Positions 53,401 through 61,944 of a stretch of 64,000 nt of DNA are shown here, one piece after another. The translations under genes were made by a program, and so were the position numbers. Each line of letters starts with the position of its first letter. The first letter of the stretch is position 1. Location of the stretch: positions 1-64,000 of the forward strand of contig CACZFF010000006.1 in NCBI GenBank assembly GCA_902780385.1, written 5' to 3'. The notes beneath the pieces were generated by a model, which worked only from the letters and a program-made list of their open reading frames with translations, did not search any database and was not told where the DNA came from. The DNA comes from an uncultured Lachnospiraceae bacterium (GTDB taxonomy: Bacteria; Bacillota; Clostridia; Lachnospirales; Lachnospiraceae).

Positions 53401-53778
53401 GTGGATCGAAGACAACGAACAAAAACGATATTCCGCCTTTGGCTGAAAGTCCTGTCCGCAGGATTTGCCTACCTCCTGGTGATCACCTTCACCAGCCTGC
53501 GGATCCCCTGCTGGTTTTACGAGGCGACAGGATATCAGTGCCCGGGCTGCGGCGTGACACGGATGGCATATGCGCTGGCACATCTGCGGTTTCGGGAGGC
53601 ATACGACTGCAATCCCTACTTCCTGTGCCTTCTCCCCTTCCTGCTTCTCTATGCGGTCTACCGCTCCCGCAAATACATCTGCGGATCCGACGATCACTAC
53701 AGCCCTGCGGAAAAAGTCCTCTGGGTACTGGTCCTCGCGGGCGCAGTTGTGTTCGGGATCATACGAAATATGAAATAA
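53401..53778 (+). CDS. DUF2752 small membrane protein
   Basis: This 125-residue protein has about three membrane segments. The diagnostic YQCPGCGVTRMAYALAHLRF segment (about 47-66) contains the PCPGCGxTR-type motif of DUF2752. From memory, such proteins often lie next to CD225/dispanin genes, but none is seen here. Translation starts at GTG (53401), six bases after AGAGG. The function is unknown. A terminator follows directly. Confidence 0.85.
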   Translation: MDRRQRTKTIFRLWLKVLSAGFAYLLVITFTSLRIPCWFYEATGYQCPGCGVTRMAYALAHLRFREAYDCNPYFLCLLPFLLLYAVYRSRKYICGSDDHYSPAEKVLWVLVLAGAVVFGIIRNMK

Positions 53779-53827
53779 GGCAGCGCCCTGACCGGATCAG
53801 TGACTCAGCGTCAGGCAGCTGCCTTTT
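53777..53827 (+). terminator. Terminator of the DUF2752 gene
   Basis: AAGGCAGC pairs with GCTGCCTT, with inner CCTGAC/GTCAGG, followed by a T run. Confidence 0.8.
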
Positions 53828-53874
53828 TCTATTAACTATGTGAACTATTATGTAAAAATAATATGAAGCTGCTC

Positions 53875-54672
53875 TTAATCTGCGAAATTGCCGTCTATGG
53901 CAAAGGCGTGATTCATGGGACCGCTTCCTTTGCCGAGATCAAGCATAGCTGCCAGAGCGCCGGATATGTAGTTCTTGGCACCCTTGACTGCCGTAGGCAG
54001 GTCGTAACCCTTGGCCAGTCCCGAGGCGATCGCACTTGAGAGCGTGCACCCCGTGCCGTGGGTATTGGGATTGTCGATCCTCTTGCCCTTAAACCAGATC
54101 AGAGCCTGCCCGTCGTAGAGAAGATCATTTGCGTCGTTGATGCTGTGTCCGCCTTTGCAGAGAACACTGCAGCCATACTTTTCATAGATCTCCAGCGCGA
54201 CCCTTTCCATATCCTCTTTCGAGTTCACCCTGCGTCCGGAGAGCACTTCCGCCTCCGGGATATTGGGGGTGATGACCGTCGCAAGAGGAAGCAGTTCTTT
54301 TTTCAGCGTTTCGATCGCATCTTCGCTGATCAGCCTGGCTCCGCTGGTGGCGACCATGACCGGATCGACGACTATATTTTCTGCCCCGTAAAAGCGAAGG
54401 CGCTCGGCGATCACTTTGATCAGAGCCGAGGAAGAGACCATTCCCGTCTTTACCGCATCCGGACGGATATCCGTGAAAATACAATCCAGCTGCTCCTTCA
54501 GAAAATCCGGAGTTACCTCCATAATACCTGTGACGCCGGTCGTATTCTGTGCAGTCAGGGCAGTGATCGCGCTCATGGCATAGACGCCGTTTGCGGTCAT
54601 TGTCTTGATATCTGCCTGGATACCGGCGCCTCCGCTGGAATCACTTCCGGCGATCGTCAATGCAGTCTTCAT
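53875..54672 (-). CDS. thiD: Hydroxymethylpyrimidine/phosphomethylpyrimidine kinase (or pyridoxine kinase)
   Basis: This 265-residue ribokinase-fold enzyme phosphorylates HMP and HMP-P for thiamine synthesis. It opens with ALTIAGSDSSGGAGIQADIKTM and has VVDPVMVATSGARLI, VITPNIPEAEVLSG and the anion-hole motif NTHGTGCTLSSAIASGLA with the catalytic Asp-equivalent region. In Firmicutes the same family includes PdxK, and no thiamine genes or TPP riboswitch lie nearby, so pyridoxal kinase activity cannot be excluded. AAGGAGA precedes the start. Confidence 0.88.
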   Translation of the reverse strand: MKTALTIAGSDSSGGAGIQADIKTMTANGVYAMSAITALTAQNTTGVTGIMEVTPDFLKEQLDCIFTDIRPDAVKTGMVSSSALIKVIAERLRFYGAENIVVDPVMVATSGARLISEDAIETLKKELLPLATVITPNIPEAEVLSGRRVNSKEDMERVALEIYEKYGCSVLCKGGHSINDANDLLYDGQALIWFKGKRIDNPNTHGTGCTLSSAIASGLAKGYDLPTAVKGAKNYISGALAAMLDLGKGSGPMNHAFAIDGNFAD

Positions 54673-54768
54673 AGAATGTCTCCTTCCTCTTGTCTTGCAT
54701 TACTTTTCTATAGCGACAGAGAGTGGTGCCCCCGGTCTGCCGCTTTTATCCCCAAAGACAGCTCCGTC

Positions 54769-55167
54769 TTATGCCAGAAGGTCCTCTCCGGGGCCCATCA
54801 TATTGATATCGACGGCTGTTGCGTCTTCCAGATGGAAGATCATCATATGGTGACCGGTCGTCTCATTGTAGATATTCTTCAGATTGGGCATTGCCTCAAG
54901 GCCTGCTGCCTCATATTTGGGATCAGTGTCAAAGACAGCTTTTCCGGTGTAGCGCATCCAGTGGCCGTCCGGTTTTGCGGCGACGATCTCAACCTTGGGA
55001 TTTGCAACGAGCTGTTTGTAGACATCCTTGAAATCGCCTACACCGAACATCTCTTTTCCTTCCATCTCCATATGGAAGCCCAAGGGACGGAGCTTGGGCT
55101 GATCTCCGTCTGCTGTCGCAAGGAAAAACACACCGGCTTCATTTAAAAAATCATGTACCTTACTCAT
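54769..55167 (-). CDS. Pyridoxamine 5'-phosphate oxidase-like (FMN-binding split barrel) protein
   Basis: This 132-residue protein is a short member of the PPOX-like split-barrel clan: FLATADGDQPKLRPLGFHME near the start is the flavin-binding entry, followed by NPKVEIVAAKPDGHWMRYTGKAVF. True PdxH is longer, so this is probably a general FMN- or F420-type reductase or a flavin-binding protein. AAGGAGG precedes the ATG. It lies 96 bases upstream of thiD on the same strand and may be co-transcribed. Confidence 0.82.
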   Translation of the reverse strand: MSKVHDFLNEAGVFFLATADGDQPKLRPLGFHMEMEGKEMFGVGDFKDVYKQLVANPKVEIVAAKPDGHWMRYTGKAVFDTDPKYEAAGLEAMPNLKNIYNETTGHHMMIFHLEDATAVDINMMGPGEDLLA

Positions 55168-55299
55168 TATTCTCCTCCTTGAATATCTGTCAAAAACAGA
55201 ATGCTTTTCCTGTATATAAGCAGATAATACAGCATATAAACAAATAAAGCTCAGGTTCCAACAATGATTATAGACGCTGCGCAGAGATTTCGCAACGGA

Positions 55300-55372
55300 A
55301 GGGAGACAGGTGGAGACAGGGGACGGTTATTTGGGAGACAAAGAACCGTCCCCTGTCTCCCACCCGGTCTCC
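55300..55372. repeat. GGGGACGGTTC-type palindromic repeat, copy 6
   Basis: Arms of about 30 bases built from GGGAGAC, GGTGGAGACAGGGGACGGTT and the matching complements surround a short centre containing another GGGAGACA. It ends four bases before the stop codon of the aminotransferase gene. Confidence 0.9.
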
Positions 55373-55376
55373 CTCA

Positions 55377-56609
55377 TCACCGGTTGAACACGTACCGGTC
55401 CAATCGGTCCATGGCTTCCTGAACGCGGGAAAGGGGCAGAGCGAGATTGATCCTCAGATGGCAGGACCCGTTGAACATCTTTCCGTCCTGAAGGGCAGTG
55501 CCGCAGTTCCAGCACAGATCCTCGAGTTCCTGCAGAGTCTTCCCATGCTCTGTGCACCAGCCTGTGCAGTCGGGGAAGAGCATGTAGGTGCCCTCCGGCT
55601 CCGCCAGGGTGACGCCTTCAAAATGAGAGCGGATAAAGTCTGCCGCATAGCGGACATTGCCGGTGAGGACCTGCCGCAGCTCATCGAGCCAGGCCTCCCC
55701 TTCCGGGGTATAGGCTCCGATCAGGGCATGCATGGACAGAACATTCATCTCATTGTAGTGGCAGAGAGAGGCTTCCTTCCGGACACGTTCCCGCAGTGTC
55801 CTGTTGTAAATAATATGGTAGCTGCCCACCAGCCCCGCCAGATTGAAGGTCTTGGAGGGCGCATAGAGAGCAACGGTGTTCTCGTGGGCATAGCTGCTGA
55901 CACTCTGGACCGGGATGTGGCGGTATCCCTCCAGAATGAGGTCGGACCAGATCTCATCGCTGACAACTTTGACATCATATTTTTCAAAAATGGCAAAGGC
56001 CCGTTCCAGTTCCTCCCTGTCCCAGACACGGCCGCAGGGATTATGAGGCGAACAGAAAATCGCTGCATGGATATGATGATCGCGGATCTTCTGCTCCATG
56101 TCGTCAAAATCCATCCGCCAGTTTCCCTTACCGGGCCCTGTCTCCTCATAGAGCAGGGGGCTGTGCACGATCCGGTAGCCGTTGTTGCGCAGTGTATTGG
56201 TAAAACCGATATAGGTCGGTGTGTGGACCAGGACGTTGTCGCCGCGGGAGCAGAAGACATTGAGGGCGCTGACGACTCCCCCCAGCACACCGTTCTCATA
56301 TCCGATACATTCAGGTACAAGATCTTTTACTGCTTCCTCGCCGTGGCGGTGACAGTGCCAGCGGATGATGGAATCAAAATATTCCTTTCGGGGGCTGAAA
56401 TAGCCAAAAGCCGGGTGCTGCAGCCTCTCCGCGACTGCCTGTGTGATGGAGGGAGCTGTAGGAAAATTCATATCCGCGACCCACATGGGGATCACATCGA
56501 ATCCTTCCGCGGGAGCTCCCGGAGCAAAACCGCCCGGATTTCCGATCGCGTCGACCGCAAGGGCATCGTGACCGCGGCGGTCCATGATGGAAGTAAAATC
56601 ATATTTCAT
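55377..56609 (-). CDS. MalY/PatB-family PLP aminotransferase / cystathionine beta-lyase
   Basis: This 410-residue fold-type I PLP enzyme carries VIPMWVADMNFPTAPSITQAV (typical MalY/PatB opening), YENGVLGGVVSALNVFCSRGDNVLVHTPTY, CSPHNPCGRVWDREEL, VVSDEIWSDL and the Schiff-base lysine in LYAPSKTFNLAGL. Members cleave cystathionine or cysteine S-conjugates and some act as regulators. The ATG at 56609 has CAGGAG; the frame is open 36 codons upstream but that part is unlike the family. The promoter is divergent from coaX. Confidence 0.92.
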   Translation of the reverse strand: MKYDFTSIMDRRGHDALAVDAIGNPGGFAPGAPAEGFDVIPMWVADMNFPTAPSITQAVAERLQHPAFGYFSPRKEYFDSIIRWHCHRHGEEAVKDLVPECIGYENGVLGGVVSALNVFCSRGDNVLVHTPTYIGFTNTLRNNGYRIVHSPLLYEETGPGKGNWRMDFDDMEQKIRDHHIHAAIFCSPHNPCGRVWDREELERAFAIFEKYDVKVVSDEIWSDLILEGYRHIPVQSVSSYAHENTVALYAPSKTFNLAGLVGSYHIIYNRTLRERVRKEASLCHYNEMNVLSMHALIGAYTPEGEAWLDELRQVLTGNVRYAADFIRSHFEGVTLAEPEGTYMLFPDCTGWCTEHGKTLQELEDLCWNCGTALQDGKMFNGSCHLRINLALPLSRVQEAMDRLDRYVFNR

Positions 56610-56651
56610 GCTGAATCTCCTGATATGTAAAACACGCTGTGAACTACAATA

Positions 56652-56680
56652 ACTATATGATTGCCGTCCGGGAAAGTCAA
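56652..56680 (-). promoter_or_regulatory. Promoter for the MalY/PatB gene
   Basis: TTGACT (56675-56680) and TATAGT (56652-56657) are separated by 17 bases on the minus strand. Confidence 0.75.
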
Positions 56681-56694
56681 ATCTGCCTTTCAGC

Positions 56695-56723
56695 TTGAAA
56701 TAGCCTGTTACAGGCACTAAAAT
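56695..56723 (+). promoter_or_regulatory. Probable promoter for coaX
   Basis: TTGAAA (56695-56700) and TAAAAT (56718-56723) are separated by 17 bases; the spacer holds the palindrome GCCTG-TTA-CAGGC. It lies 14 bases from the divergent promoter. The leader of about 185 nt contains ATTCTGC/GCAGAAT and GCCGGAC-T-GTCCGGC hairpins. Confidence 0.65.
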
Positions 56724-56911
56724 AAGAGAAGCAGTCCCCGGTTCCGGAAGGAGGGCGGCGAGGTATTCTGCTTCAGGCAGAATGCCGGACTGTCCGGCCG
56801 GTATTCAGAGCAAAATGATCAGAGAAGGGTTGATATACGCGGCCGCCGGGGCGTTGTTTTTTCGGACTATAGTTTTCATTTATCGTTCCATTCGGGGAAA
56901 AGGAGGGGTTC

Positions 56912-57712
56912 ATGATTCTGGCAATCGATACCGGCAATACTCACACAGTGATCGGATGCATGGAGATAGACGGCGAGATCGAGCATATTATGAGAATTGA
57001 GAGCAATCCGTACAAGACCGAGTACGAATATGCGGCGAACATGAAGCTTATCCTCGAACTGAACGGCGTCAATCTGCAAAAAATCGAGGGTGCAGTGATT
57101 TCTTCCGTCGTTCCCCCTTTGACAGTCATTCTCAAGAAAGCTGTCAAACTCATCACCGGTGTGGATGCCCTTGTGGTCGGCGCCGGTGTGAAGACCGGTC
57201 TTCCGATCATGATCGACGATCCCGGCACCATCGCGTCGGATCTGGTCGCCACTGCAGTCGCCGCCAAGGAATACTACCCTCTCCCCTGTATCATCATAGA
57301 TATGGGCACAGCGACGACCGTGACGGTCGTGGACCAGAAGGGGCGCTACATCGGCGGCGCCATCCTTCCGGGCGTGGATCTTTCCATGGATGCCCTGACC
57401 AGGGGGACCTCTCTCCTGCCCAAGATCGAGATCGTCCCTCCCAACAAAGTGATCGCCACAAATACAGTCGAGTGTATGAAGGCCGGTATCATCTTCGGTG
57501 CAGCCGGCGCGATCGACGGAGTTTTGAACCGCTTCACAGAATCTCTGCAGGCAACAGGCGATGAGGAGTGGAGTATCGTAGGGACTGGCGGACTTGCCTC
57601 TACCATCTGCCCTTACTGCACACATCACATTACTATTGACAACAACCTCCTGCTCAAGGGTCTGCGCATTATCTGGGAGAAGAACCGCGGAAACCGCCGC
57701 AAATCCAAATAA
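56912..57712 (+). CDS. coaX: Type III pantothenate kinase
   Basis: This 266-residue ASKHA-fold kinase phosphorylates pantothenate, the first step of coenzyme A synthesis. It has AIDTGNTHTVIGC (phosphate 1), ISSVVPPLT, IIDMGTATTVTVVD (phosphate 2 and catalytic Asp), IGGAILPGVDLSMDAL and IVGTGGLAS. Type III enzymes are not feedback-inhibited by CoA. AAAGGAGGGG precedes the start. A strong terminator follows. Confidence 0.95.
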   Translation: MILAIDTGNTHTVIGCMEIDGEIEHIMRIESNPYKTEYEYAANMKLILELNGVNLQKIEGAVISSVVPPLTVILKKAVKLITGVDALVVGAGVKTGLPIMIDDPGTIASDLVATAVAAKEYYPLPCIIIDMGTATTVTVVDQKGRYIGGAILPGVDLSMDALTRGTSLLPKIEIVPPNKVIATNTVECMKAGIIFGAAGAIDGVLNRFTESLQATGDEEWSIVGTGGLASTICPYCTHHITIDNNLLLKGLRIIWEKNRGNRRKSK

Positions 57713-57768
57713 GCACAAGCGGCCATAAGGCTGCAGAGAAGGGGTCTACCCCCATTGATAAAAAAAAT

Positions 57769-57822
57769 CCGGCTCCACGATGAAATGTCCATCTGACATA
57801 GCATCGTGGAGCCGGTCTTTTT
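57769..57822. terminator. Bidirectional terminator between coaX and the alpha-galactosidase gene
   Basis: A 14-bp perfect stem (57769-57782 with 57802-57815) has an A run on its left and a T run on its right. Confidence 0.92.
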
Positions 57823-57864
57823 TGATCACTGAGAATCGGAATCGGGGGGAGCTGTTTCCTTTTT

Positions 57865-60126
57865 TCAGATCTCGGACAGGTAAATAAGAGCGGAGCGGAA
57901 ATCTCCCCGGAAGTTGGGCATGGGAAGGCCCGCATACATAAGGGCATCGCCGCGCATCTTTGTGCGGGGACCGACAGGAAGAACCATGGTCTTGTCATCC
58001 TCGGGGGCAATGTCGCCGGTCTGGTCGACGATCACGGCATATTCTTTGTCGGGATCAAGACCCGGAATCCGGAGGATCCTGCTGCGGTCTTCAGGTACCT
58101 TGAGAACCTGAACATAGGTGATGAGGGCTTCTGTCCTGTCTTTGGAAACAACACAGTAGCTGTCAAACAGATGGTTCTCGCGGTAGGAGGCGATCCGGTA
58201 ATAATCGCCGCGGCGGATCAGGTCATTGTATTTATGGTAGAGCGCAATCTGGTGAGGAATCTGCGCTATATCCTGCTCACTGAGTTTTGTGATATCCAGC
58301 TCATAGCCGAAGGTGCCTGCCAGAGCGACGTTGCCGCGGGTCTCAAAGCTGGTGCAGCGTCCCACTACATGGTTGGGTATGACAGAGACATGGGCGCCCA
58401 TGGTCGAGAGGGGATAGATCAGGGATGTACCCTCCTGGATCATCAGGCGTTCCACAGCATCCGTGTCGTCAGAGCACCAGATCTGGGGGCTGTAATAGAG
58501 CATGCCGGGGTCGAAACGGGCGCCGCCGCCGGAACAGTTTTCCAGCAGAAGGTAAGGGAAATCCTTCGTCAGACGGTCCTGCATCTCGTACAGACCCAGC
58601 ACGTAGCGGTGGCAGAGTTCATCCTGGTCCTGTGCGCCGAGGCTGGCACTGCCGAAATCGGTCAGGGTCCGGTTCATATCCCATTTGACATATTCGATAT
58701 TCGCGCTTCTCAGAACAGCTGCGATCATATCATAGACTGTGTCGCGCACTTCCTTGCGGGACAGATCCAGAACATACTGATTGCGCAGCTGAATGGGCTC
58801 GCGTCCGGGAATACGGATCGCCCAGTCCGGATGGGCACGGTAGAGGTCGGAGTCGGGTGAGATCATCTCGGGCTCAAACCAGATGCCGAACTTCATGCCC
58901 AGGGCATTGACTTCATCGACAAGCTTTTTGAGGCCGCCCTTGATCTTGTTCTCATTGACGAACCAGTCGCCGAGACTGCAGTCATCCAGGTCGCGCTTGC
59001 CGAACCATCCGTCGTCCATGACCAGCATCTCGATGCCGCACTTTTTTGCATCGCGGGCAATATCCAGAAGCTTGGTCTCGTCGAAGTCAAAATATGTGGC
59101 CTCCCAGTTGTTGATGAGGATGGGACGCTTCTTGTCCTTCCAGACGCCGCGGATCAGGTGATTCCTGTAGAGGTCATGGAAAGTATGAGACATTCCGTTG
59201 AGTCCCTCTGCGGAAAAGACCATGACGCCCTCGGGAGCCTGGAAGCTCTGGCCGGGCTGCAGTGTAAAGGCAAAACGGTCGGGATTGATCCCGAGAGTGA
59301 CGCGCAGGGTCTCATTGGAATCGCGCTCAACCTGCCCGCGGAAATTGCCGGAATAGATCAGATGGAATCCATAGACCTCCCCCTGGTGCTGTGTGGCACT
59401 GGGAGACACCAGGCCGAGGAAGGCCTGTTCGTGATGGGAAGTCTCGCCGCGGTTGGAGCAGACCCCCTGGAAACCATATCCGATCTCACGGAAATTCATA
59501 TGGCGCTCGCGGACCCACATACCGTCGAGAGTCAGCAGGCGGAAAGGTTTCTGATTCATGTCTGCACAGTCCATATCCAGGGACAGGGAAAGTGCCTTTT
59601 CAAGGCGGACAGACTCCTGTCCGTCATTGATGACACGCATGCTGCGCATGACGGCATCCGTATCTGCGAAGACAGAATAGGTCAGAAGGAAGCGGACATG
59701 CAGGACCGGATCCTCCATGGTGATCTCAAGGGACATGGTATCTTCTTCATGACCGAAGGTGGCAGGAAGTCCCTCAAGCCGCTCCTTGCCCTGAAAAATA
59801 CGATGAGAAACATAATAGGGCTGGACAGCGGTGTGGCCTCCCTGTGTCCGGATCGTCACAGCTCCATCGCGGTGATCGCCCATCAGCTCACCGGGAAGCT
59901 CATGCTTCATGCTTGCAAGGACCTTGCCGCGCTCTCCGTTATTGGAGGAGGGCAGGAAAGGATTCTCCATATACCGCAGCAGATAACGCAGATCGGAATC
60001 TCCCAGGCGCTTTCCGAAATACACATGTTCCAGGAACTTTTCATCGTCCATGACAGCCATCACATAGCTGGTGTGCTCTGTATCAATCTTAAAAATTCTT
60101 TCCTTATCCAGAAACTGAATATTCAT
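57865..60126 (-). CDS. GH36 alpha-galactosidase
   Basis: This 753-residue cytoplasmic glycoside hydrolase (no signal peptide) removes terminal alpha-galactose, as in melibiose and raffinose-family sugars. A beta-sandwich N-terminal domain (to about 310) precedes the TIM barrel: LVMDDGWFGKRDLDDCSLGDW, FEPEMISPDSDLYR, the nucleophile in YVKWDMNRTLTDF and the acid/base in IWCSDDTDAVER, near ENCSGGGARFDPGM. The ATG at 60126 has GAGGGG; the frame is open 45 codons upstream, but this start matches the family. It may act with the sucrose operon on raffinose, although the genes are 20 kb apart. Confidence 0.94.
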   Translation of the reverse strand: MNIQFLDKERIFKIDTEHTSYVMAVMDDEKFLEHVYFGKRLGDSDLRYLLRYMENPFLPSSNNGERGKVLASMKHELPGELMGDHRDGAVTIRTQGGHTAVQPYYVSHRIFQGKERLEGLPATFGHEEDTMSLEITMEDPVLHVRFLLTYSVFADTDAVMRSMRVINDGQESVRLEKALSLSLDMDCADMNQKPFRLLTLDGMWVRERHMNFREIGYGFQGVCSNRGETSHHEQAFLGLVSPSATQHQGEVYGFHLIYSGNFRGQVERDSNETLRVTLGINPDRFAFTLQPGQSFQAPEGVMVFSAEGLNGMSHTFHDLYRNHLIRGVWKDKKRPILINNWEATYFDFDETKLLDIARDAKKCGIEMLVMDDGWFGKRDLDDCSLGDWFVNENKIKGGLKKLVDEVNALGMKFGIWFEPEMISPDSDLYRAHPDWAIRIPGREPIQLRNQYVLDLSRKEVRDTVYDMIAAVLRSANIEYVKWDMNRTLTDFGSASLGAQDQDELCHRYVLGLYEMQDRLTKDFPYLLLENCSGGGARFDPGMLYYSPQIWCSDDTDAVERLMIQEGTSLIYPLSTMGAHVSVIPNHVVGRCTSFETRGNVALAGTFGYELDITKLSEQDIAQIPHQIALYHKYNDLIRRGDYYRIASYRENHLFDSYCVVSKDRTEALITYVQVLKVPEDRSRILRIPGLDPDKEYAVIVDQTGDIAPEDDKTMVLPVGPRTKMRGDALMYAGLPMPNFRGDFRSALIYLSEI

Positions 60127-60341
60127 TTTAACTGTTTTCCCCTCAATTCTGATCTTGCCGATTTTAGAAATATCTTTCCGGACAAACTGTCCTGTTTTAA
60201 AAATCATTCTCACCGATAGACGTTTCTTTTTCAATGCAAGAATGTGCCGTAGATATGTCAAAATGATAAAACAAAAAGCGGTATAATCTTCCTCTGCCGC
60301 TTCCGTTCATCCGGGTTATCCTGGTTGATCTGCGGGAATCA

Positions 60342-60381
60342 AAGAAGCCCGGCCTTGTTTTATGCAATGCCGGACTTCTTT
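60342..60381. terminator. Stem-loop terminator downstream of mrp
   Basis: AAGAAGCCCGGC pairs with GCCGGACTTCTT (one mismatch) around 15 bases, with T/A-rich flanks. With repeat copy C it accounts for most of the 60127-60621 gap. Confidence 0.7.
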
Positions 60382-60428
60382 CTTAATGTCTTCTGTTAAT
60401 GAAATTGCTGTCACTGGTTAAAGCTCCC

Positions 60429-60611
60429 GGATGTTTGTGCCGGAGCACAAACATCCTCTGATATCAACGAGAAATCGCCAATTTCAAAGTCCATATACGA
60501 AAGACTTTGAAATGCGGATTTCTCGTTGACGATGCCTGAGCACTGAAGTGCTCCGGCATGTTTCGGGAGAGTAAAAAACCTTGCCGATACAAGATTTTTC
60601 GCCCTCAGAGG
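60429..60611. repeat. Modular hairpin repeat, copy C
   Basis: In order: a perfect 12-bp stem GGATGTTTGTGC/GCACAAACATCC; a nested two-part stem with outer AACGAGAAATC/GATTTCTCGTT and inner ATTTCAAAGTC/GACTTTGAAAT; ATGCC-GCACT/AGTGC-GGCAT; and a weaker GAGAGTAAAAA stem. The first and third are shared with copy A in a different order. The nested stem is seen only here. Confidence 0.9.
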
Positions 60612-60621
60612 TCACAAACCA

Positions 60622-61440
60622 TCAGATTTTCGGAAGAACCTCCGCAAGGCCGTTCATGAAATCTCCTGCGTAATATTCGATCTTGCCTGTGTCGCAGGCA
60701 GCTGTCATGGCTGCATCGATGGGAATGCGGGCGACTACAGGGAGACCTTCCTTCGCGGCAGACTCCTCAACATGGCTCTTGCCGAACATATGGATCTCTT
60801 CTCCGCAGTGAGGACATTTGATGTAGCTCATGTTTTCAATGACACCCAGGATCGGGACATCCATCATTTTGGCCATACCGACAGCCTTTTTGACGATCAT
60901 GCTGACCAGGTCCTGAGGAGTCGTGACGATCAGGATTCCGTCCACGGGCAGGGACTGGAAAACCGTCAGCGGGACATCGCCGGTTCCCGGAGGCATGTCG
61001 ACAAACATATAGTCAATATCACCCCAGGCGACATCCGTCCAGAACTGCTTGAGGGCGCCGGTGATCACGGGGCTTCTCCAGATGACGGGCTGCTCTTCGT
61101 CTTCCATCAGGAGGTTCATGGACATGACCTTGATACCGGTGATGGAAGTTGCAGGGAAAATGGTTGTCTCGTTGGCGGACAGATCATAGGGTGTCACGCC
61201 GAACATTCTGGGAATGCTGGGACCGGTGATGTCCGCATCCAGGATGCCTACAGAATGACCCTGACGGCTTGCCCAGAGGGCGCTCATAGCTGTGACGGAG
61301 GATTTGCCGACACCGCCCTTGCCGCTGACGACCGCGATCATCTTTTTTACATGAGTTCCCGGATTGGGATCAACCTTGAAATTCGGCTGCGGAGGAGCCA
61401 TCTTACCGGTGTTGGTCTTAGGGGTGTTTTCGCTGCTCAT
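60622..61440 (-). CDS. mrp: Mrp/NBP35-type Fe-S cluster carrier ATPase
   Basis: This 272-residue P-loop protein is thought to carry or insert iron-sulfur clusters. The deviant Walker A is SGKGGVGKSSVTAM (about 39-52), followed by GILDADITGPSIPRMFG, DYMFVDMPPGTGDVPLTV and, near the end, the Cys pair in YIKCPHCGEEIHMFG expected to bind the cluster. The N-terminal DUF59 domain of longer Mrp proteins is absent, as is common in Clostridia. The ATG at 61440 has AAAGGAG. It has its own promoter about 150 bases upstream. Confidence 0.94.
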   Translation of the reverse strand: MSSENTPKTNTGKMAPPQPNFKVDPNPGTHVKKMIAVVSGKGGVGKSSVTAMSALWASRQGHSVGILDADITGPSIPRMFGVTPYDLSANETTIFPATSITGIKVMSMNLLMEDEEQPVIWRSPVITGALKQFWTDVAWGDIDYMFVDMPPGTGDVPLTVFQSLPVDGILIVTTPQDLVSMIVKKAVGMAKMMDVPILGVIENMSYIKCPHCGEEIHMFGKSHVEESAAKEGLPVVARIPIDAAMTAACDTGKIEYYAGDFMNGLAEVLPKI

Positions 61441-61591
61441 AGTATTTACTACTCCTTTCCGTATTGTTACCGTCCTATATACGGGGCGGAAATAAACTGT
61501 ATTGCGTAATTCTGCACATAAAAATGCAGATATAAGCCGCAGGTCCTGTGCGGCAGAATACCGGCACAGCCTGCAGACACGCAGTCCTATA

Positions 61592-61620
61592 ATCATACTC
61601 TTTTTACATGCTTTTATCAA
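61592..61620 (-). promoter_or_regulatory. Promoter for mrp
   Basis: TTGATA (61615-61620) and TATGAT (61592-61597) are separated by 17 bases on the minus strand, with a leader of about 145 nt. Confidence 0.7.
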
Positions 61621-61672
61621 CTGCAACGGGACAGTCAGAACCGCCCCCGGTGTCCCTCAGCACCGCGCGCAG

Positions 61673-61715
61673 CGTTACATGTTCACGTCCTTCGAGTGGG
61701 CGTGAACTGTAACGA
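61673..61715. repeat. Long hairpin in the mrp-NYN divergent gap
   Basis: CGTTACATGTTCACG pairs with CGTGAACTGTAACG (one bulge) around 13 bases, immediately upstream of the plus-strand promoter -35 box. It could be an operator or a cruciform. Confidence 0.7.
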
Positions 61716-61744
61716 TTGTCACGCTTTCACAAAAATGATAAGAT
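61716..61744 (+). promoter_or_regulatory. Promoter for the NYN-domain gene
   Basis: TTGTCA (61716-61721) and TAAGAT (61739-61744) are separated by 17 bases. The leader of about 195 nt contains repeat copy D. Confidence 0.65.
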
Positions 61745-61810
61745 GATGTCAGATTGAAGCGGATACAGGAGGTCTGCCGTCTTCGGCGGATCATCCGCTG
61801 CCCGCGTTCA

Positions 61811-61930
61811 CACTTCGGAAACATGCCGCTCGTCAGAGCGGCACACTGAAGCGTTTTCGCGCAGGTAAAAACGGTGAAGGATCAGGGGAGCTTTGGGCCG
61901 TCTCTCGGTACAAAGCTCTGAGACTGAAAG
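61811..61930. repeat. Modular hairpin repeat, copy D
   Basis: TGCCGCTC/GAGCGGCA, GCGTTTTCGC with a partly decayed partner, GGTGAAGGATC, and GAGCTTTG...CAAAGCTC follow in the same order as copy E. It lies inside the predicted leader of the NYN-domain mRNA. Confidence 0.88.
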
Positions 61931-61944
61931 GATCATGAAAAAAC

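Noticed and set aside
53382..53843. 153-codon plus-strand frame overlapping the DUF2752 gene
   Set aside because: The DUF2752 frame has the PGCGVTR motif, membrane segments and a ribosome binding site; this one has none.
56782..57000. 72-codon frame upstream of and overlapping the coaX start
   Set aside because: It runs through leader hairpins and overlaps coaX in another frame, with no convincing ribosome binding site.
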